A stretch of DNA of 64,000 nt from Methylocystis sp. MJC1 (GCF_026427715.1 NZ_CP107558.1:1-64000), one strand, 5' to 3'; shown: positions 52,071 through 62,419, counted from the stretch's first letter. The notes: a model not told the origin generated them from the letters alone. A program made the numbers and translations.

Positions 52071-52242
52071 GGTTCGTTGATCCTTACGAAAGGGGCAGCG
52101 TTGGAACGCCCGCCTGTTGATTGACCATCGGGCGCTCGGGTTAGTGGGCTCCGGCGCCGCTGTCAAATAGATAAATGCACGCAGCTCGCTCGACCGATTC
52201 GCCGTTGCAAAGCGACGCGCGGCTTGGCATAGAAAAGGGGTC

Positions 52243-52316
52243 GCGGGTGTAGCTCAATGGTAGAGCAGCAGCCTTCCAAGCTGAATACGAGGGTTCGATT
52301 CCCTTCACCCGCTCCA
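52243..52316 (+). tRNA. tRNA-Gly (anticodon TCC), CCA encoded
   Basis: A 74-base cloverleaf: acceptor arms GCGGGTG (52243-52249) and CACCCGC (before TCCA), D-loop TAGCTCAATGGTAGAGC, anticodon loop CTTCCAA giving TCC, T-arm GAGGGTTCGATTCCCTT. The terminal CCA is present in the genome. It decodes GGA and GGG. Confidence 0.97.
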
Positions 52317-52345
52317 TTTTTTGCAAAATGCTTAGGGAGGCGATT

Positions 52346-52641
52346 ATGCCGAAAATTTTAAATAACGTCGTCTGCTTTCGAGCGCACGTCCAAGCGCCGT
52401 AAGGGCTTCAACTCCGAAACCCATGTGAAGCGCGGCGCGCGAATCGTTCACGGCGATAAGGAGCTCGTGGAAAAGTTCGGCCGCGCCGATCCCTGCCCCT
52501 GCGGCTCCGCAAAAAGCTTTCAAGCGTTGCTGCTTGAAGACCGGACGTTATGACGGCGTCGAGCGGGACCATTACTTTCAGCGAGTAAAACGTGTGGGCG
52601 CGCATGCGCGTACCCACCTTGCGAAAACCACAGGCGCTTGA
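52346..52641 (+). pseudogene. Decayed SEC-C motif gene, two frameshifts
   Basis: A ribosome-binding site AGGGAGG precedes an ATG at 52346 (MPKILNNVV), but that frame stops at once. One frame over reads [20 protein letters not shown] and [20 protein letters not shown], the start of a SEC-C zinc motif. The expected ending [20 protein letters not shown] is in the third frame, because AGCTTTCAAG near 52517 has one T too many compared with AGCTTCAAG. It then runs to a TGA at 52639. Two one-base insertions would explain both jumps. SEC-C motifs bind zinc and are found in SecA and small proteins. Confidence 0.75.
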
Positions 52642-52817
52642 CGCGCGCTTTGGATGCCGCCAACTTTGTGTTGCAAAGCTTGGGCGGCGGTTCGGCGGCT
52701 AGTAGCTGTCGCGGGGTCCTGTCGGCCTGACGATGCGTCCTGAACCTTAGCCTGTCAGTGGCGCGCCGGGGTGCTACTATTTTGCGGCCAGCCGCCCGCG
52801 GCCGTGGGGAGAAGACA

Positions 52818-53189
52818 ATGTCACGGCGCGAGGCCGAGGAAGGACGCTACGCCTATGAGGGCCTCGACCGCGTGATCCATGAGAAGGCGCGCCTCGGCGT
52901 CCTGGTCGCGCTCCTCGCCCGTCCCAGGGGATTGCCATTCTCGGAGCTTAAACGCCTTTGCGGCCTGACGGACGGGAATCTGAGCCGCCATCTCGCGGTG
53001 CTGCAGGAAGACGGTCTCATCGCCATGGACAAGCGTTTGGAAGCCAACCGCTCCTTGACGACATGCCGGCTCACCAGCTCCGGACGCAAGCGCTTCTCCG
53101 ATTATCTCGCGGCGCTCGAACGGGTGGTCAAAGACGCCAAGGAAGCATCCGCCGCGGCGAGCGCGCCCTCTCGGCCCTCGGCTGCTTAG
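52818..53189 (+). CDS. Winged-helix transcriptional regulator (HTH_34/MarR-like)
   Basis: 123 residues from the ATG at 52818 with GGGGAGAA before it. The domain starts LDRVIHEKARLGVLVALLAR and has FSELKRLCGLTDGNLSRHLA as the recognition helix region, then VLQEDGLIAMDKRLEANRSL TTC and RLTSSGRKRFSDYL as the wing. This is the winged-helix family related to MarR/ArsR that represses by DNA binding. No ligand-binding cysteines are present. It precedes dgkA by 38 bases on the same strand, so it may control or be co-transcribed with it. Confidence 0.87.
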   Translation: MSRREAEEGRYAYEGLDRVIHEKARLGVLVALLARPRGLPFSELKRLCGLTDGNLSRHLAVLQEDGLIAMDKRLEANRSLTTCRLTSSGRKRFSDYLAALERVVKDAKEASAAASAPSRPSAA

Positions 53190-53227
53190 CCCATTTGCTG
53201 GCGACGATATGCGCGGAGAAGCAATCG

Positions 53228-53608
53228 TTGAAAAAATCCGACCCCTTTTCGCCCCATGCGCGGCTGAAAAGCTTCGCCTATGCTTTCGCGGGGATCGGCT
53301 TCATGTTGCGCACGCAGCACAATGCCTGGCTACATGCCGCTGCGACGATCGGCGTCGTGGCGGCGGGGCTTGCGTGCGAGGTCCGGCCTGAGGAATGGCG
53401 CTGGCTTTTCGCCGCGGTGACAATCGTCTGGGTGGTCGAGGCGGTGAACACCGCCTTCGAACATCTCTGCAACGTCGTCTCGCCGCAGCATCACCCCGAG
53501 GTCGAGAAGGCGAAGGACGTCGCCGCCGGCGCCGTTCTGATTGCGGCGCTGGGAGCGGCGGCGATCGGCGCAAGCATCTTCGCGCCCTATGCGATGGCCT
53601 CTCTTTAA
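53228..53608 (+). CDS. dgkA: Diacylglycerol kinase, DgkA type
   Basis: 126 residues with a TTG start at 53228 and GGAGAAG upstream. Three membrane segments are visible ([58 protein letters not shown]). The catalytic block [20 protein letters not shown] with [14 protein letters not shown] matches the DgkA signature E-x-N-T-A-x-E...K-D-x-A-A. It phosphorylates diacylglycerol or undecaprenol at the inner membrane to recycle lipids. The stop overlaps the convergent tex stop by four bases. Confidence 0.92.
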   Translation: MKKSDPFSPHARLKSFAYAFAGIGFMLRTQHNAWLHAAATIGVVAAGLACEVRPEEWRWLFAAVTIVWVVEAVNTAFEHLCNVVSPQHHPEVEKAKDVAAGAVLIAALGAAAIGASIFAPYAMASL

Positions 53609-55935
53609 CGCCCGCCCTTCTGCTTCATCGCGGCAAGCAGCGCTTCGCCGAGCCCACCGGGGCTATTGCCGGCTGGCTTGCCGCCCCTCGGCGCCGAGGG
53701 AGACTGCTGCGGCCCGCGCGGGCGGCCCTGGTCGCGACCTTGCCCCCCTTGCCCGCCCTTGGCCTGCTGGCCGGGAGTGTCGTCGAGGCGCATGGAAAGC
53801 GAGATGCGCTTGCGCGGCGCGTCGACCTCCATGACCTTCACTTTCACGATGTCGCCGGGCTTCACGACGCTACGGGGGTCTTTGACGAACTCCTTCGACA
53901 AGGCCGAAATATGCACCAGACCGTCCTGATGCACGCCGATGTCGACGAAGGCGCCGAAGGCGGCGACATTGGTGACGACGCCCTCTAAGACCATGCCGGG
54001 CTTTAGATCGTTGAGGGTCTCGACGCCCTCCTGGAAGGTAGCGGTTTTGAACGCCGGGCGCGGATCGCGGCCGGGCTTTTCCAATTCCGCCAACACGTCG
54101 GTGACGGTCGGGACGCCGAAGGTCTCGTCGGCAAATTGCGCCGGCTTGAGCTTGCGCAACTCGTTCGTATTGCCGATCAGCGATTTGATGTCGGCCTTCG
54201 CCGCGTCGAGGATGCGCCGCACCAGCGGATAGGTTTCCGGGTGCACGCCCGAGCGGTCGAGCGGATCGTCGCCGTCGATGATGCGCAAGAAGCCGGCGCT
54301 TTGCTCGAACGCCTTGGGGCCGAGGCGCGGCACTTTCTTCAGTTCCGCGCGCGTGCGGAAAGGCCCGTTGGCGTCGCGATGCGCGACGATATTGGCGGCG
54401 AGCGTCTCGCCGAGGCCGGACACGCGCGCCAGCAGCGGGGCGGAAGCCGTGTTGACGTCGACGCCGACGGCGTTCACGCAGTCTTCGACCACAGCGTCGA
54501 GCGCGCGCGATAGCTTCATCTCGGAAAGATCGTGCTGATACTGGCCCACGCCGATCGATTTGGGCTCGATTTTCACGAGCTCGGCGAGCGGGTCCTGCAG
54601 ACGTCGCGCGATGGAGGCGGCGCCGCGCAGCGTCACGTCGAGGTCGGGGAGTTCCTTGGAAGCGTATTCGGAAGCCGAGTAAACCGAGGCGCCCGCCTCC
54701 GACACGACGATCTTGGTGAGCTTCAACTCCGGATGCTTGGAAATCAGCTCGCTCGCGAGCTTATCCGTCTCGCGCGAGGCCGTGCCATTGCCGATGGCGA
54801 TGAGCTCGATCTTGTGCTGGCGCGCGAGGCTCGCGAGCGTGGCGATCGACTCGTCCCAACGCCGCTGCGGCTCGTGCGGATAGATGGGGGTGGTGGCGAC
54901 GATCTTGCCGGTGGCGTCGATGACGGCGACCTTCACGCCGGTGCGAAAGCCCGGATCGAGACCGAGGGTCGCGCGCGCGCCGGCCGGCGCGGCGAGCAGA
55001 AGATCGCGCAGATTTTCTGCGAAGACGCGAATTGCTTCGTCTTCCGCGAGACGCCATAGGCGCGAGCGCGCGTCGACCGACAGATGCAACTCGATCTTGG
55101 TGCGCCAGGCCCAGCGCGCCGTATCGATGAGCCATCTATCGCCGGGCCGGCCGCGATCCTCTATCTGATAGCGCCGCGCGATGCGGCTTTCATAGCCCCC
55201 TAAGCCGGGCTCCGCCTCGGGCGCCATTTCGAGTTCGAGCATCTCCTCCTTCTCGCCCCGGAACAGCGCGAGGATGCGGTGCGAGGGAAGCTTGGAGATC
55301 GGCTGGGAAAACTCGAAATAATCGGAATATTTAGCGCCGGCGGCTTCCTTGCCCTCGCGCGGCTTTGATTTGAGGACCGCCTGCTGCCAGTGGGTTTCGC
55401 GCAGCGCGCCGATGAGGTCGGCGTCTTCCGCGAAGCGCTCGACGAGAATGGCGCGCGCGCCCTCCAGCGCCGCCTCGACAGTCGCGACGTTCTTCTCGGC
55501 GTTCACAAACGCTTTGGCTTGAGCTTTCGGGTCTTTATCGGGCGCGGAAAGCAGCGCCTCGGCGAGCGGCGCGAGGCCGGCTTCAATGGCGATCTGCGCC
55601 TTGGTGCGGCGTTTGGGCTTAAAGGGCAGATAAATATCTTCGAGGCGCGCCTTATTGTCGGCATCCATGATGACGCGTCTCAGCGCGTCGTCGAGCTTGC
55701 CCTGCGACTCGATCGATTCGAGAATCGCCTTGCGGCGCTCTTCGAGCTCACGAAGATACCGCAGCCGTTCTTCCAGCTTGCGCAGCTGCGTATCGTCGAG
55801 CTGGCCCGTCGCCTCCTTACGATAGCGGGCGATGAAGGGCACCGTCGAACCGCCGTCGAGCAAGCTGACCGCAGCCTCCACCTGCCAAGGTTTCGCCGCA
55901 AGTTCCTCGCTCAGCCGCTCGACGATGGACGCCAT
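53605..55935 (-). CDS. tex: Tex-family RNA-binding transcription accessory protein
   Basis: 776 residues, the Tex length. Layout: N-terminal helical part ([40 protein letters not shown]), a YqgF-like RNase H fold ([20 protein letters not shown]), helix-hairpin-helix motifs ([39 protein letters not shown]) and a C-terminal S1 domain ([35 protein letters not shown]). The end is Gly/Gln/Pro-rich. Tex acts with transcription complexes and RNA; it is conserved in most bacteria. ATG at 55935. Confidence 0.96.
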   Translation of the reverse strand: MASIVERLSEELAAKPWQVEAAVSLLDGGSTVPFIARYRKEATGQLDDTQLRKLEERLRYLRELEERRKAILESIESQGKLDDALRRVIMDADNKARLEDIYLPFKPKRRTKAQIAIEAGLAPLAEALLSAPDKDPKAQAKAFVNAEKNVATVEAALEGARAILVERFAEDADLIGALRETHWQQAVLKSKPREGKEAAGAKYSDYFEFSQPISKLPSHRILALFRGEKEEMLELEMAPEAEPGLGGYESRIARRYQIEDRGRPGDRWLIDTARWAWRTKIELHLSVDARSRLWRLAEDEAIRVFAENLRDLLLAAPAGARATLGLDPGFRTGVKVAVIDATGKIVATTPIYPHEPQRRWDESIATLASLARQHKIELIAIGNGTASRETDKLASELISKHPELKLTKIVVSEAGASVYSASEYASKELPDLDVTLRGAASIARRLQDPLAELVKIEPKSIGVGQYQHDLSEMKLSRALDAVVEDCVNAVGVDVNTASAPLLARVSGLGETLAANIVAHRDANGPFRTRAELKKVPRLGPKAFEQSAGFLRIIDGDDPLDRSGVHPETYPLVRRILDAAKADIKSLIGNTNELRKLKPAQFADETFGVPTVTDVLAELEKPGRDPRPAFKTATFQEGVETLNDLKPGMVLEGVVTNVAAFGAFVDIGVHQDGLVHISALSKEFVKDPRSVVKPGDIVKVKVMEVDAPRKRISLSMRLDDTPGQQAKGGQGGQGRDQGRPRGPQQSPSAPRGGKPAGNSPGGLGEALLAAMKQKGGR

Positions 55936-56043
55936 ATGCTCGCCTCTCTCCGTAAAGGGAGGGAGGCTTGTAGCGAAGGGCGGCGGGGCAAGTCAAAGAC
56001 GCGGTGGCCGGCGGCGCGATTCGCGCACAGGCAATTTGACCGC

Positions 56044-56637
56044 CTAATCCTTGCGCCCGACGAAGCGCGGGTCGCCGCCGAAGATCGACGATAGGGCGCG
56101 CGCGGTCTTCATGAAGGCGCGTCCCTGCGCGGTCAGACGCCAGCCGTCCGGTCCCTGCTCGAGATTGCCGGAGAGCGCCTGCTCTTTCAGCCGGCGGTCG
56201 ATCTGCGCCCAATCATCCACATAGACGCGCACAAAGGCGTCGCGCGCCTGCGTTGCCGTCATGGGTCGAGCGGCGGCGTCGAACTGCGACAACATGAAAA
56301 CCGAGATCGATCGATCGGCGGTGATCGGTCCCAGAACGAAAGCCGCGAGGAGAAGCGATGTCGCGACGATCGCAGCGCCGAGCGCGTCGGCGCCGTCGAT
56401 CCCGAAGCAGCGCGGAAGGCGCGCGGCCGCCGCCGCGACCAGCGCGATCAGCAGGAGGAAGTCGACAATGAGCGCGCCGACGCCGCGATAGAACATGACG
56501 CCGGGGCCGAGAAGAGCCAGCGCCGCGCGCAGCAGCGCGACGAAGATCACGCCGCCCACGAGGGTCGCCGCGGCGTAGAGAAGGACGAGGGCGAGGGCGC
56601 GGCGGGTTATCGAGCGCGTCTCAGTCATTTGCGTCAT
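56044..56637 (-). CDS. Four-TM membrane protein with a C-terminal winged-helix-like region
   Basis: 197 residues. Hydrophobic segments are ALALVLLYAAATLVGGVIFV, GVGALIVDFLLLIALVAAAA, and ALGAAIVATSLLLAAFVLGP plus a shorter one near 45. The cytoplasmic tail WAQIDRRLKEQALSGNLEQG and WRLTAQGRAFMKTARALSSI reads like a winged-helix domain, ending GGDPRFVG. No family is recognised. It overlaps the preceding large membrane protein gene by 17 bases, so the two are coupled and may form a complex. Confidence 0.7.
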   Translation of the reverse strand: MTQMTETRSITRRALALVLLYAAATLVGGVIFVALLRAALALLGPGVMFYRGVGALIVDFLLLIALVAAAAARLPRCFGIDGADALGAAIVATSLLLAAFVLGPITADRSISVFMLSQFDAAARPMTATQARDAFVRVYVDDWAQIDRRLKEQALSGNLEQGPDGWRLTAQGRAFMKTARALSSIFGGDPRFVGRKD

Positions 56638-58630
56638 GATCGGCGCCGTTCAGGAGATAGACGCGGAAATTCGGATTGGCGTAGGCGGGCGCCGTCATCG
56701 CGGTCCAGGCGCCGGGCGCGGCAAAGACAGGGTCCCGCGAGGACACAACCAGCGCCGCAATATTGTGCCGGGCGGCGCGGCGACGCGCTTCGTCGAGCGA
56801 GAGCGTCGCATCGGCGAAGATCGGCCCGAGAAAGGCGATGCGTTCGTCGATCTCGGCCGCGCGGGCGCCGAAGAGCCGCGCATTATGCCGATCGGCAACG
56901 GCGACAGGAAAACGTCCATAGAGCCCGTAGCCATAGGCGCGGTTCTTCTCAGGATGCGCCTGCGCGACGGCGCCCGTCGGCAGATGCGCGTCCAGCCAGC
57001 CCCAGGCCGCCATTTCGTCGGCAAGGGTCGCACGCGTGTGCTCGAGCGGGAAATATAGGCGCAGTTGCGCGACCGCGACGCCCAACGCCAGATAGGCAAG
57101 GACGAGACAGGCGCCGGCGGCGGCGGCGATCCCGCCGCGAAACAAATGCCCTTGCCGCGCCGCCGCCGCGGTCCAGACGAGCGTGGCGAATTGCGCAAAG
57201 AGCATCGCCCGCCAGCCAAGATCATTGAGAAGGACCGTGGAGCGGAAGAAAGAGCCGATCAGCAGGGAAGCGACGGCAAGGCAAATGAGCAGCAGGCCGA
57301 ATTCACTCGCTAGCCCCCGCCGGCCCGCCTGGCGCCAGAAGACCACGGCGCCGAGCGCGAAGACGCCGAAATCAATGAGATAGAAGATCGGTATAGACAG
57401 GCCGCGGTACATCGCCCCGGCTTCGCGCGAGCCGGCAAGGATGTCGATCCATTCCGGGCCGCGCAAGGCAAAGCCGATCGGCGCCGCCTCGCCCCCGCCC
57501 CCGACGCGCGGCAGCAGCGTCACGAGCCATGGCGCCGCCAGGACCAGCGCCAGAGCGCCGGCCACGCCGAGCCGGATCACATCGTCGAACCGGCGCCGCC
57601 AAAGAAGGGAGAGCAGCCAGAAGCCGGCGCCGAGCGCGGCGGGCATGGCGACATAGACGGATTCGCCGGCCATGGTGGCAAAGGCCAAGCCCGCCAGCGC
57701 CACGCGCCGCCAGTCGACGCCGGGCGCGGTGAGCGCGATAAAACCCGCGACGGCCGCGCAGAGCGCCGCGACATGATGCGGCACCCACATCACGCTGTTG
57801 AACCAGGAGGTGACCTGCTCGTCCCAATCGCTGAAATGCAGGAAGAGAAAGTCCGCGCTTCCCCCGCCCGCGACATAGACCGTCATGAGCGGCAGGAAAT
57901 CGAGGCCCGTCGCAAGGAGCAGCGCCAGCAGCAGCGCATTGCGCGCGCGGGGCCGCGTCTCTGCGGCTCCGATTGCCGTTTCGGCGCCGCTCTGCGCAAG
58001 CGCCGCCCGCGCGAGCGCGAAAAGCGCGAAACCGATCAGCGGCGCGCTGGCGTAGACGGCATGACGCGCGGCGACGCCGAGCGGCGCGCCGATGACGGCG
58101 ACCAAGGCGGGCAAGGTGTAGAACAGGTAGTAATAGGCCATCGCCCGGCCCGGATCGTAGAAGGTTGGGTTCCAGGGCGGCGCGCCGGACTGGGCCAGAG
58201 ACCAAGTCGCCGCGGCGTGCTTCACATAGTCGACGGCGAGCAGCGAATGCTGCAGCTTGCCGACGCCCGGCATGTCCACGATGAGCGTCGTCGCAAAGAC
58301 GATCCAGAGCAACCCGGCGACGACCCAAGCGGGATGCAGCGCAGAGGGCGTCGCTCCCGGCCGCGACAGCGCCGCCCAGCCGAGCGCCGCCAGGGCGAGG
58401 GCGGCGGCGGTCATTGACCCCGGCCCCAGGCGGGCGGCGAGATCGAGGATCACGGGGACGCAGCCGAAGCCGCAGATCAGCGACAGGCGGAGACGCTCGA
58501 GCCGCGAGCCTTCCGCAAATCCGGGGAAACGCAGCCGGTCGGCAATGGCCGCGCCGGCGCCGCTTACGATGAGCGACAGGAGCGCGAAGGCTTCGAGGGT
58601 GGCGCAAATTTCACTCAAGGCGATGCCCAT
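56621..58630 (-). CDS. Large polytopic membrane protein, GT-C/DUF2298-like
   Basis: 669 residues from the ATG at 58630. There are about 12 to 14 hydrophobic segments. The loop block VDYVKHAAATWSLAQSGAPP with FYDPGRAMAYYYLFYTLPAL, and DWDEQVTSWFNSVMWVPHHV, resemble the luminal/periplasmic loops of GT-C glycosyltransferases and DUF2298-type proteins. A periplasmic C-terminal part has YGRFPVAVADRHNARLFGAR and DEARRRAARHNIAALVVSS. It may transfer a polyprenyl-linked sugar, but no catalytic Asp could be assigned with certainty. Coupled with the next gene (17-base overlap). Confidence 0.65.
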   Translation of the reverse strand: MGIALSEICATLEAFALLSLIVSGAGAAIADRLRFPGFAEGSRLERLRLSLICGFGCVPVILDLAARLGPGSMTAAALALAALGWAALSRPGATPSALHPAWVVAGLLWIVFATTLIVDMPGVGKLQHSLLAVDYVKHAAATWSLAQSGAPPWNPTFYDPGRAMAYYYLFYTLPALVAVIGAPLGVAARHAVYASAPLIGFALFALARAALAQSGAETAIGAAETRPRARNALLLALLLATGLDFLPLMTVYVAGGGSADFLFLHFSDWDEQVTSWFNSVMWVPHHVAALCAAVAGFIALTAPGVDWRRVALAGLAFATMAGESVYVAMPAALGAGFWLLSLLWRRRFDDVIRLGVAGALALVLAAPWLVTLLPRVGGGGEAAPIGFALRGPEWIDILAGSREAGAMYRGLSIPIFYLIDFGVFALGAVVFWRQAGRRGLASEFGLLLICLAVASLLIGSFFRSTVLLNDLGWRAMLFAQFATLVWTAAAARQGHLFRGGIAAAAGACLVLAYLALGVAVAQLRLYFPLEHTRATLADEMAAWGWLDAHLPTGAVAQAHPEKNRAYGYGLYGRFPVAVADRHNARLFGARAAEIDERIAFLGPIFADATLSLDEARRRAARHNIAALVVSSRDPVFAAPGAWTAMTAPAYANPNFRVYLLNGADHDAND

Positions 58631-59269
58631 GCGCGTCCCGAAGCGTCCATTTTTCCGCAAAAACCGCGCCTATTATGACGGCGACAGCTTAAGGCCCTGT
58701 TTATCGGTACAGGGCGTGGCGAGCGCCGCGGAGCGCTCGCGTTAACCATGCGGCCAGAAGAGGGTGGCCGACCCAGACGCCTCGGATCGCCGCGCACGTT
58801 CCGACGGGGCGGCCCGGAATGAAACATTTTGCTTAACGCGCGCCCGGTTTGCCTCTTGCGCCAAGGAACGCCGCGCCATCGCAGCCGGCCAGATCTTGTC
58901 GCGCGCAGGGATGCGTCCCAATATTTGGGCTGAACGAAGGGGCAACCTGCAGGAAAAGCGATTCGTCCATGCTACGTTCGCGCTTGTGCCGTTTGGTAAA
59001 CGCCCGCGCTGCGGGGACATCGAAAAGGCCCTCTATCCGCGATTGACAAAAGCGGCCCCGCGAGTCCCTCCGCCCCCGCGCGCTTTCAAAGAGAACCCGG
59101 CTAATATCTACCAAGAATGGTTCGCACACCGACAGGCGACACCATATCTTGTCAGAACGAAGCATGACTCACTGCGAGTCAGCGATTCGGCCGCGATTCG
59201 TTCGCTGGCTGTTCAGAAGGTGAATTCGCACTCCGTCGAAAGTTCCGTTATGAGACGGCCGCGCCGGCG
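58631..59269. other. Gene-free 640-base stretch between divergent genes
   Basis: Open frames here (for example 58764-59273 plus) have no start signal, no domain and odd composition, so I do not call them. Two hairpins stand out near the left end: GCCCTGT/ACAGGGC (58694-58715) and CGAGCGC/GCGCTCG (58720-58739). Neither has a T-run. The rest must contain the promoters of the GT-C-like gene and the helicase. Confidence 0.5.
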
Positions 59270-62200
59270 ATGACCGCGCCCGGGGTCAGAAAAAAAGAAA
59301 AGCGACAAATTCTCATGCCGCCGCTCCCGCCTGGAAGCCGCGCCGCCGCCCATGGGGTCGCGGCGGTGCTCGGCCCCACCAACACCGGCAAAACCCATCA
59401 CGCCATCGAGCGGATGCTCTCCTTTCCCACGGGGATCATCGGCCTGCCGCTGCGGCTCCTGGCGCGCGAGGTCTATGGCCGCGTGGTCGCCAAAGTGGGC
59501 TCCGAGGCCGTCGCCCTCATCACCGGCGAAGAGAAGATCAAACCGCGCGCGCCGGCCTATTGGATCTCGACCGTCGAGGCGATGCCGCGCGACATCGACG
59601 TCGATTTCATGGCGATCGACGAGATCCAGCTCGCCGCCGATCTGGATCGAGGGCACATTTTCACGGACCGGCTGTTGCGCTGGCGGGGGCGCCAGGAAAC
59701 GCTGCTGATCGGCGCCGACACCATGGCGCCGCTGATCGGCGAGCTTTTCCCCGGCGCGCCGATTTTCTCGCGCCCGCGCCTGTCGCGGCTGACCTTCGCC
59801 GGCGACAAGAAAATTTCCCGCCTGCCGCCCAAGACCGCCATCGTCGCCTTCTCGGCCGAGGAGGTCTACGCCATCGCGGAATGGATCAAGCGACAAAGGG
59901 GCGGGGCGGCGGTGGTGCTCGGCGCGCTTTCGCCGCGCACCCGGAACGCGCAGGTCGAGCTCTTCCAATCCGGCGACGTCGATTACATCGTCGCGACCGA
60001 CGCCATCGGCATGGGCCTCAATCTCGACGTCGATCATGTGGCCTTCGCCTCCGACCGCAAATTCGACGGCTGGCGCTATCGCCGCCTCACCCCGGCGGAA
60101 TTCGGCCAGATCGCCGGGCGCGCGGGTCGCCATATGAGCGACGGCGCCTTCGGGGCGACCGGCCGCTGCCCGCCGTTCGAGGAGGAGCTGATCGAGGCGC
60201 TGGAGGACCACCGCTTCGATCCCGTCCAACTCCTGCAATGGCGTAACAGCAATCTCGATTTCTCGTCGATTCAGGCGCTGGCCCATTCGCTCGACAAGAC
60301 CCCGGACCATCTGCGCTTCACGCGCGCCCCCATCGCCGTCGACCAGTTGACCCTGGACGCGGCGAGCCGCGACGAAATCGCGCAGAAGAACGCCAAGACC
60401 CCAGCCGATGTCGCAAGGCTCTGGGAAGCCTGCCAAATCCCCGATTATCGCAAGACCTCGCCGGCCGCCCACGCCGATCTCGCCTTATCGGTCTTTTCTT
60501 TCATCGCGAGGCGCGGCAAAATTCCCCCCGATTGGATGGCGAAACATATCGACGCCGTGGACCGGGTCGACGGCGACATCGACACGCTGTCCAATCGGCT
60601 TGCGCAGGTCCGCACGGTCAGCTTTATCTCGAACCATTCTGGCTGGCTCGATGACGCCGAGCATTGGCAGAGCGTCGCGCGTCGGGTAGAGGACAGCCTG
60701 TCCGACGCGCTGCACGCCCGTTTGACGCAGCGTTTCGTCGATCGCCGCACCAGCGTGCTGATGCGCCGTTTAAGAGAGAATGCGATGCTCGAAGCCGAAA
60801 TCAACGCCGCCGGCGACGTGCTGGTGGAAGGCCAGCATGTCGGGAGCCTCCAGGGCTTTCGCTTCACGCCCGATCCGGGGGCGGCCGGCGAAGCCGCCAA
60901 GACCCTGAATGCGGCGGCCCAGAAGGCCCTTGCCGGGGAGTTCGAGGCGCGCGCCACCCGCGTCTTCGACGCCGTCGACGACGCCTTCGTGCTCGGCAAT
61001 GACGGCGTCATCCGCTGGCTCGGCGAGCCTGTGGCGAAAATTGCGGCCGGCGCGGGGGTGCTCACGCCCACGACCCGCATCCTCGCCGACGAGCAGCTTA
61101 CCGGCGCGGCGCTGGAAAAGGTTCAGACCCGCCTCAATCTCTGGCTGGCGCAGCATGTGAAAAAGCTGCTCGGATCGCTGGAGACGCTGGAAAAGGGCGA
61201 GGGGCTCGAGGGCGTCACGCGCGGCGTGGCCTTCCAGATCGCCGAGGATCTCGGCGTGCTGGACCGCGCCCGCGTCGCCAAGGACGTGAAGGCCTTCTCC
61301 CAGGAGGACCGCGCCGCCCTGCGCAAGCTCGGCGTGCGATTCGGCGCCTATCACATTTATCTGCCGCTGCTGCTGAAGCCGGCGCCGCGCGCTTTGGCCT
61401 CGCTCCTCTGGGCGCTGCAGCACGGCGGGCTCGATACCGTGAAGGGGCTCGAGGAAGTGCCCCATCTCGCAGCCTCGGGCCGCACCTCCTTTGGGGCCGA
61501 TCCCACGATCCATAAGGGCTTCTATCGCGCCGCGGGTTTCCGCGTGTGCGGCGAGCGGGTGGTGCGCGTCGATATTCTGGAGCGCCTGGCCGACCTCATC
61601 CGCCCGGCGATCGCCTATAAGCCCGGCGTCACGGCGGGCGAGCCGCCGGCCGGCGCGGCCGATGGCGAGGCTTTTGTCGTCACCGTCGCCATGACCTCGC
61701 TCACCGGCTGCTCGGGCGAGGCTTTCTCATCCATCCTGAAATCGCTCGGCTATGCCTCTGCGCAACGCCCGGGTCCGGCCATCACCGTGCCGCTGATTCC
61801 GGCCGCCTCGACCGAACCGATCGCGCCGAAGCCGGCGGCCGAGGAAGAAGCCGCCGCCGAGGCAGTGAGCGAAACCGCTGCCGAGGCGACGCCTGAAACG
61901 CCGGCGGAGCCCGTCGCGGAAGCCCCGGTGGAAGCGGCCGTCGAGGTCGCAGCCGAAGCCGCCGCCGTTGATGCGCCCGTCGAGGCGGCTGCGGTCGAAA
62001 CCGCCGCAGAGGCGCCCGCCGCCGCAGAAGCGGCGACGCCGGAAGCGCCCGCGACGATCGAAGTCTGGGCGCCGCAGCGCCACGCCCATGCTGGCCCGCG
62101 CCGCCATCAAGGCGCGCCTCAGCGCGGACCGCGTGAGGGCGCCGAGGGCGAACGCCGCCCGCCCCGCCGCGACCGTCCGCGCCAGCCGGAAGGCGCTGCC

Positions 62201-62419
62201 GCCGCGGAAGGCGCGCCCCGCCCGGCCGGCAAGCCGCATTTCGACAAGCCGCGCTTCGACAAGCCGCGGCCGGACCGGGGCCCGCGCGACGATAGGCGCG
62301 GCCGGCCGGGCGGCGGTTTCGCGGCCCCCGAGAGACGCGAGCGCCAGCCCGATCCGGATTCGCCCTTCGCAAAACTGGCCGCGCTCAAGGCGGAGCTGGA
62401 GAAAAAGGGCAAAGCCTAA
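59270..62419 (+). CDS. SUV3-like DEAD/H-related RNA/DNA helicase with a repetitive tail
   Basis: 1049 residues. The helicase core matches mitochondrial SUV3: Walker A LGPTNTGKTHHAIERML, IGLPLRLLAREVYGRVVAKV, VALITGEEKIKPRAPAYWIS, DEIQ box MAIDEIQLAADLDRGHIFTD, and motif VI EFGQIAGRAGRHMSDG. Residues up to 830 include a SUV3 C-terminal-like region (FGAYHIYLPLLLKPAPRALA). From 845 the tail is first Ala/Glu-rich (EAPVEAAVEVAAEAAAVDAP), then Arg/Pro-rich (RPPRRDRPRQPEGAAAAEG). It ends FAKLAALKAELEKKGKA. It is probably an RNA helicase of the degradosome-like type. Start at 59270 lacks a strong ribosome-binding site. Confidence 0.9.
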   Translation: MTAPGVRKKEKRQILMPPLPPGSRAAAHGVAAVLGPTNTGKTHHAIERMLSFPTGIIGLPLRLLAREVYGRVVAKVGSEAVALITGEEKIKPRAPAYWISTVEAMPRDIDVDFMAIDEIQLAADLDRGHIFTDRLLRWRGRQETLLIGADTMAPLIGELFPGAPIFSRPRLSRLTFAGDKKISRLPPKTAIVAFSAEEVYAIAEWIKRQRGGAAVVLGALSPRTRNAQVELFQSGDVDYIVATDAIGMGLNLDVDHVAFASDRKFDGWRYRRLTPAEFGQIAGRAGRHMSDGAFGATGRCPPFEEELIEALEDHRFDPVQLLQWRNSNLDFSSIQALAHSLDKTPDHLRFTRAPIAVDQLTLDAASRDEIAQKNAKTPADVARLWEACQIPDYRKTSPAAHADLALSVFSFIARRGKIPPDWMAKHIDAVDRVDGDIDTLSNRLAQVRTVSFISNHSGWLDDAEHWQSVARRVEDSLSDALHARLTQRFVDRRTSVLMRRLRENAMLEAEINAAGDVLVEGQHVGSLQGFRFTPDPGAAGEAAKTLNAAAQKALAGEFEARATRVFDAVDDAFVLGNDGVIRWLGEPVAKIAAGAGVLTPTTRILADEQLTGAALEKVQTRLNLWLAQHVKKLLGSLETLEKGEGLEGVTRGVAFQIAEDLGVLDRARVAKDVKAFSQEDRAALRKLGVRFGAYHIYLPLLLKPAPRALASLLWALQHGGLDTVKGLEEVPHLAASGRTSFGADPTIHKGFYRAAGFRVCGERVVRVDILERLADLIRPAIAYKPGVTAGEPPAGAADGEAFVVTVAMTSLTGCSGEAFSSILKSLGYASAQRPGPAITVPLIPAASTEPIAPKPAAEEEAAAEAVSETAAEATPETPAEPVAEAPVEAAVEVAAEAAAVDAPVEAAAVETAAEAPAAAEAATPEAPATIEVWAPQRHAHAGPRRHQGAPQRGPREGAEGERRPPRRDRPRQPEGAAAAEGAPRPAGKPHFDKPRFDKPRPDRGPRDDRRGRPGGGFAAPERRERQPDPDSPFAKLAALKAELEKKGKA

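Noticed and set aside
58764..59273. 169-residue plus-strand frame in the gap before the helicase
   Set aside because: No ribosome-binding site, no domain, irregular composition. Treated as noncoding.
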